Assembly: GCA_905221605.1 (NCBI GenBank)
Contig: CAJNDS010002621.1
Coordinates: forward strand, 186,001 to 250,000
DNA from: Symbiodinium natans
Lineage: Eukaryota; Sar; Dinophyceae; Suessiales; Symbiodiniaceae
Direction: 5' to 3'
DNA length: 64,000 bases
Shown: piece after piece, positions 59,838-64,000 of the stretch
Layout of the letters: each line of letters starts with the position of its first letter
Numbering within the stretch: position 1 is the first letter of the stretch
Notes under the pieces: generated by a model
The model's input: the letters and a program-made list of their open reading frames with translations, nothing else
Database searches by the model: none
Told to the model about the DNA's origin: nothing
Translations under genes and position numbers: made by a program

Positions 59838-60423
59838 AGTGGAAAACAACCCGAATGCTTCTGGTTTAAGAGATCTTCTGTGCCCTACAAGGACCCTAAA
59901 CCCCAAAACCTAAACCCTAAACCCTGCACCCTAAACCTAAACCTAAACCCCAAACCCCAAACCCTAAACCCTAAACCCTAAGTCGTGGACCTTCAATGCT
60001 GTGCACTCCTTCCCCACACCCTAAACCCTAAACCCTACACCCACTACTCACTCTCGCCCAAAGCCTCCGGAGATGGCACCCGACAGGGCCCAAACTCCGA
60101 AGACCTCTAACCTGAAACCCTTAACCCTCATGGTTTAGGGTTTAGGGTTTAGGGTCTAGGGTTTAGGGTTTAGGGTTTAAGGTTTAGGGTTTAGGGTTTA
60201 GGGTTTAGGTCTTAGTGCTAGGGCCTGCCGACAGTTTAGCTCTAGCAGCCCATGAGTCTGCCAACTTGAGCCCTCAACCTACTAAACCCTAAACCCTAAA
60301 CCCTAAACCCTAAACCCTAAACCCTAAACCCTAAACCCTAAACCCTAAACCTAGCGTGTCCCGACGACGTAGATTGTTCCAGGGTTGTTTGCAGAAGCTG
60401 ATAGCGTATCTAGCCTGATAAGT
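59838..60423. other. 3' flank of gene C with copy-specific arrays
   Basis: The 3' words CAACCCGAA and TTTAAGAGAT are shared with gene B. 59,890-59,980 is a CCCTAAA/CCCCAAA/CCTAAA array that is represented in copy 1 by only about 25 bp. 60,110-60,354 is copy-specific: a short CCCTGAA piece, a TTTAGGG array (60,132-60,210), a 73 bp unique filler and a CCCTAAA array (60,283-60,354), inserted where copy 1 reads GACCTACCTAGCGTG. Confidence 0.8.
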
Positions 60424-60535
60424 CTTACTTGACTTAGTAAGTCTACTTAGTATCCCCTAGAAACCCTCATATCATCCCTATGACCCACCTTACTAACCCG
60501 ACTCACGAAGTCAAAAGGGCATCCGAGCAGGTAAC
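60424..60535. repeat. MITE-like element, family M4 (copy 3)
   Basis: TTACTTGACTTAGTAAGTC, AGTATCCCCTAGAAACCC, ATGACCCACCTTACTAACCC and GAAGTCAAAAGGGC follow the intact copy at 29,803 (reverse complement) without a telomere-type insert. The terminal GGAAGC part is lost at the left. Confidence 0.7.
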
Positions 60536-62640
60536 AACTTCGCATGTTTGCAGCCCTACACCCCACGGATCTAAACTGTCGGGTCTCCAAACGACAGCTC
60601 GCGTCCTAAACCCTAAACCCTAAATGGGGGCAGGGGGAGCGCATGTATCAGCAGCTAGACTCTTGTTTAAGGCCCTGAAACCTTGCTGTACACTTGTTTT
60701 ATCCTTCTGGCCTGTACCGCAAAACCCTAAACCCTAAACCCTAAACCCTAAGCCCACCACGCGTAGGTTCGATGTCCCTCAGCCCTGTAGGTCTAAATCC
60801 CAGAGGCCTGACAGAAGCTCTGTCCAGACGGGCTATAGGGTTATAGGGTTTATTGATGGTTTAGGGGTTTAGGGTTTAGGGTTTGGGGTTTGGGGTTTAG
60901 GGTTTAGGGTTTAGGCCTGTTGGTTCCTGCTGCCCCAAAACTCTCAAAGCCTACACTGGCGCACAGGCAGGGCTTAGAGGGCTTCCGACTTTCGCCTCGG
61001 CACCCGTTTGAAGGCCGCCGTGCCCGAAGTTCCAGGAAGTCCCGCAGGCTGGCAGGGCTTAGGGTTTAGGGTTTAGGGTTGAGGGTTTAGGGCTTAGGGG
61101 TTTAGGGTTTAGGGTTTAGGGTTTAGGGTTTAGGGTTTAGGGTTTAGGGTTTAGGGTTTAGGGTTTAGGGTTTAGGGTTTACGGATCGGTGTCGCATGTC
61201 AATTCTATACGTCATGCCAGCTTGCTTAAGGTTTTGTTATCGATGTATTAGAGTCTAAGCAGGCCGGCTTTCAGGTTTCGGTACCAGCGCGTCTCAGGGT
61301 GCAAGACAACCCCTAAACCCTAAACCCTAAACCCTAAACCCTAAACCCTAAACCCTAAATTAACCCTTCAAAGCCACTCTGGGAGTGGAGAAATGTTTGT
61401 CCACAAGCCTGCGGCTGAGTAGATTTGGGTTTAGGGTTTAGGGTTTAGGGTTTAGGGTTTAGGGTTTAGGGTTTAGGGTTTAGGGTTTAGGGTTTAGGGT
61501 TTAGGGTTTAGGGTTTAGGGTTGAAAGTTCTGAGGCTAGAGATTCACAAGCTCAGTGGCTGTAGCCAGGGCTTTGCTTGATTGTTTTCGGGAAGTAGGTA
61601 CACCCCTGCAAGCAATCCCAAGAGAACCTAAACCCTAGCAGAAAACCCTAACCCCTAAACCCTAAACCCTAAACCCTAAACCCTAAACCCTAAACCCTCT
61701 ACTTCAAGGCGACTCAGGAGTTGAGGTGCGGCTTATTTGGGCCTTTGGGTTTTAGGGTTTAGGGTCTAGGGTTTATAAGGTTTATAAGGGTTTAGGGCAG
61801 TCATCTGCCCATCCAACTGACTTCTTCGCACAAGTCCTAGACCTAGGTTCTGAACCGTGCACCCCTCGAGGGTGACTTTTTGACAGCTTCTGTGCAGCTG
61901 GGGGTTAGCGTGCAGGTCTTCCTAAAGCTTGAACGCAATACACCTCATACCCTAGAATCCGAAGACCCAAACACCCTAGTAAACCCGCCTAGATTCCTAA
62001 ACCCTCACCCCCAAACCCAAACCCCCAAACCCCTCAACCCCTAAACCCTAAAACCCCAAACCCCCAAACTCCTCAACCCCTAAACCCCTCAACCCCTAAA
62101 CCCTGGACTCTCTGAACCCCCTAAACTCCCTAAAACTCCCTGAACTCTCCCTAAACTCCCTGAACTGCCTTAACTCTCCCCAAACTCTCCCTAAACCCTA
62201 AACATTAAACCCTAAACCCTAAACTCCCGACACCCTAGGGGCCATTCCACAGAGGCGACCCTGCCGAAGACGACGACAGCTGGCTCCAGAGTCGGCTGCA
62301 GAAAACGAGGTGGGGATTGGAGGTTTGGGGTTTAGGGTTTAGGGCTAGGGTTTAGGGTTTGGGGTTTAGGGTAGGGTTAAGGGCTAGGGTTTAGGGGTTT
62401 GGGGCTTAGGGCGTATGGTTTGGGGGTTAGGGGTTTTGGGCTTAGGGCGTATGGTTTGGGGTTTGGGGTTTAGGGCTAGGGTTTAGGGTTTAGGGTTTAG
62501 GGTTTTGGGGTTTGGGGTTTAGGGCTAGGGTTTAGGGTTTAGGGTTCGGGGTTTAAGTTTGGGGGATTGGGTTTAGGGATTAGGGTTCCGGGGTGGGTTT
62601 CTTTCGGAGCTTGGTGCTTCAGGTGCAGGGTTGCTTGATC
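60536..62640. other. Gene-free: arrays and fillers
   Basis: TTTAGGG arrays are at 61,054-61,180 and 61,426-61,522, and CCCTAAA arrays at 61,314-61,362 and 61,655-61,698. 61,990-62,230 is degenerate C-rich (CCCCTAAACCCC, CTCCCTAAACTCCCTGAA). The filler 62,232-62,320 is open in one frame (GDPAEDDDSWLQSRLQKTRW). 62,325-62,580 mixes TTTAGGG, GGGCTAGGG and TTTGGGG. No gene seen. Confidence 0.65.
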
Positions 62641-62659
62641 TCTCCCCGCCTCCCCAAGC

Positions 62660-62865
62660 TGCACCCTAAACCCGAAACCCGAAACCCGAAACCCGAAACC
62701 CGAAACCCGAAACCCGAAACCCGAAACCCTTAACCCTTAACCCTTAACCCTTAACCCTTAACCCTTAACCCTTAACCCTTAACCCTTAACCCTTAACCCT
62801 TAACCCTTAACCCTTAAACCCTAAACCCTAAACCCTAAACCCTAACCCTAAACCCTAAACCCTGT
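62660..62865. repeat. Block-structured variant telomere array: CCCGAAA, then CCCTTAA, then CCCTAAA
   Basis: Eight to nine CCCGAAA units (about 62,668-62,727) change abruptly to about thirteen CCCTTAA units (62,728-62,816), and then to CCCTAAA with one CCCTAA unit to 62,865. Each block is pure. Confidence 0.95.
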
Positions 62866-63820
62866 CGTCAATCTGGCACTTTGTAGAAGCTCGTTGCAGC
62901 CTGGCAGCTGAATGTGTTCAACACCTCTTAGGGCTTAGGGTTTAGGATTTTGGTTTTAGGGTTAGGGTTTAGGGTTGTTTGCTGCGTTTGCCTCCCCTAG
63001 AAACCTGAAGACCTAAAACAGAAAGCCCCTAAACCCCAAACCCTAAACCAGAAAACCTTGAGCTCTAAACCCTTAGTCCTACACCCTTAAGCCTTAACCA
63101 TAAACCAGGAAACGCTAAACCCTAAACCACAAAGCCCTCAGCTCTATAAACCCTAAGTCCAAGACAGGCATGAGAGTGCCAAGCTCCAAGCGGAGCTTTC
63201 GGCGGAGCGGCCATTGCAGAAGACCCGTTGCTCGTCAGTCATGGGTTTAAGGTTTAGGGTTTAGGGTTTAGGGTGCTTCAGATACCACCGCACACACACA
63301 CACACACACCTTGATTCTCACTGCCAGAAAGGGGTGGACTCTTCGGAAGGGCATGAGAATGACATTAGATCTGCCCAGCTCGGCAACATGTCTCTTTTGC
63401 CATTTTTTTAAGGATACTTAAACCCAATAAGGAATATAACTTTTATCCCAACCATGAACTAAGTCTATTCTAAGTAAAGCACATGGCCTGATGTCTGAGC
63501 CAAAGGGACGAGCCTCTGTTGCGAAAGAAGGGACCAGGCTCTCAGGAACGTACCATTTGGGCAGTTTTCTGGGTTACGGCCCCCTTCAGGGTCACTTGAG
63601 GTTTCCGCGATATGCCCCCTTTGTGTAGACACATCGCGAAATCCTAAACCCTAGACCCTACACCCTCAAGCACTTAGACCCCCCTTGGCCTACTGACGCT
63701 CGAAATCAGCAAACCCCAAACCCCAAACCCCCAACCCCAAACCCCAAACCCGAAACCCTAAACCCCAATCCCTAAACCCTAAACCGTCAACCTCTCTACC
63801 ATATAACTCTAAATGTTAAG
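62866..63820. other. Gene-free right end
   Basis: A filler, a short TTTAGGG run (62,931-62,975), degenerate CCCTAAA/CCAGAAA (63,000-63,160), TTTAGGG (63,248-63,275), (CA)10 at about 63,288-63,308 and unique DNA to 63,640. 63,710-63,785 is a CCCCAAA array. No gene seen. Confidence 0.65.
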
Positions 63821-64000
63821 CACGAATTTGGCGTTTAGACCCCATTGTTCAGGACGAATTTTGCGTTTTGACCCGTCTGACCCATTTGGCCCCCTATTGT
63901 TCAGCACGAATTTGGCGTTTTGACCCGTCTGACCCGCACGAGTTTGGCATGTTGACCCGTCTGTCCCGTTTGGCCCACCCATGGTTCAACTCGTTTGGCC
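63821..64000. repeat. Irregular tandem repeat (CACGAATTTGGCGTTTTGACCC-like), runs off the window
   Basis: Units beginning CACGAATTTGGCG occur at 63,821, 63,853, 63,905 and 63,937, with GACCCGTCTGACCC and GTTTGGCCC between. Spacings alternate 32, 52 and 32 bp. This repeat is unrelated to the telomere heptamer and continues beyond the window. Confidence 0.8.

Larger units (their letters stand above)
56961..60375 (+). repeat. Segmental duplication, copy 2 (carries gene C)
   Basis: Aligns with 46,703-49,860 in the same orientation, 10.3 kb downstream. Copy 2 has extra telomere-type DNA at 56,982-57,047, 57,631-57,658, 59,890-59,980 and 60,110-60,354. It lacks the arrays found in copy 1 at 46,862 and has shorter ones opposite 47,010 and 49,652. 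Confidence 0.85.

Noticed and set aside
1-64000. tRNA, rRNA or spliced-leader RNA genes
   Set aside because: I scanned for typical tRNA boxes and a dinoflagellate spliced-leader core and saw none I could defend; a covariance search would be decisive.

Overview
The window looks like nuclear DNA of a dinoflagellate. Three things point there. The whole 64 kb is peppered with interstitial arrays of the plant/alveolate telomere heptamer (TTTAGGG on one strand, CCCTAAA on the other). The recognisable genes have short introns with GT-AG or GC-AG borders and an AG|G acceptor. The conserved 5' part of each gene starts exactly after an AG, as expected for spliced-leader trans-splicing. I cannot name the species. 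The real gene content is low: three paralogous repeat-protein genes and one two-gene DNA transposon. Most other open frames are by-products of telomere repeats, GC-rich fillers or antisense shadows.

Layout. 1-19.5 kb: no supported gene; telomere-repeat arrays in both orientations, roughly 100 bp unique fillers and small inverted-repeat (MITE-like) elements of at least ten families. 19.6-21.8 kb: gene A, a ubiquitin-like domain joined by an 85 bp intron to about 24 tandem 22-residue leucine-rich repeats. 21.8-46.7 kb: arrays, MITEs, minisatellites and a 665 bp GC-rich segment between 33 bp direct repeats (32.0-32.7 kb). 46.7-49.9 kb: gene B with its flanks. 50.9-51.35 kb: a hairpin-rich cluster. 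51,554-56,814: a 5.26 kb transposon with about 42 bp terminal inverted repeats and TAATTA flanks. It encodes an SF3-helicase-like P-loop protein and a Merlin/ISXO2-type DDE transposase, the latter broken or shifted at an A6 run. 56.96-60.4 kb: gene C, in a second copy of the block that carries gene B. 60.4-64 kb: more arrays, variant telomere blocks and a terminal tandem repeat.

How the parts relate. Genes B and C lie in a direct segmental duplication that can be aligned outside the coding exons. At several aligned sites one copy carries a telomere-repeat array and the other does not, or the arrays differ greatly in length. MITE copies with and without arrays give independent before/after pairs. 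Together they suggest that telomere-type DNA is repeatedly inserted at, or expanded within, internal sites of this genome. Within genes A-C the 22-residue repeats are nearly invariant except for two adjacent residues per unit, an arrangement that recalls di-residue codes of other solenoid proteins. The transposon pairs a Merlin-like transposase with a replicative-type helicase fold, which I regard as the best candidate for an undescribed system here.
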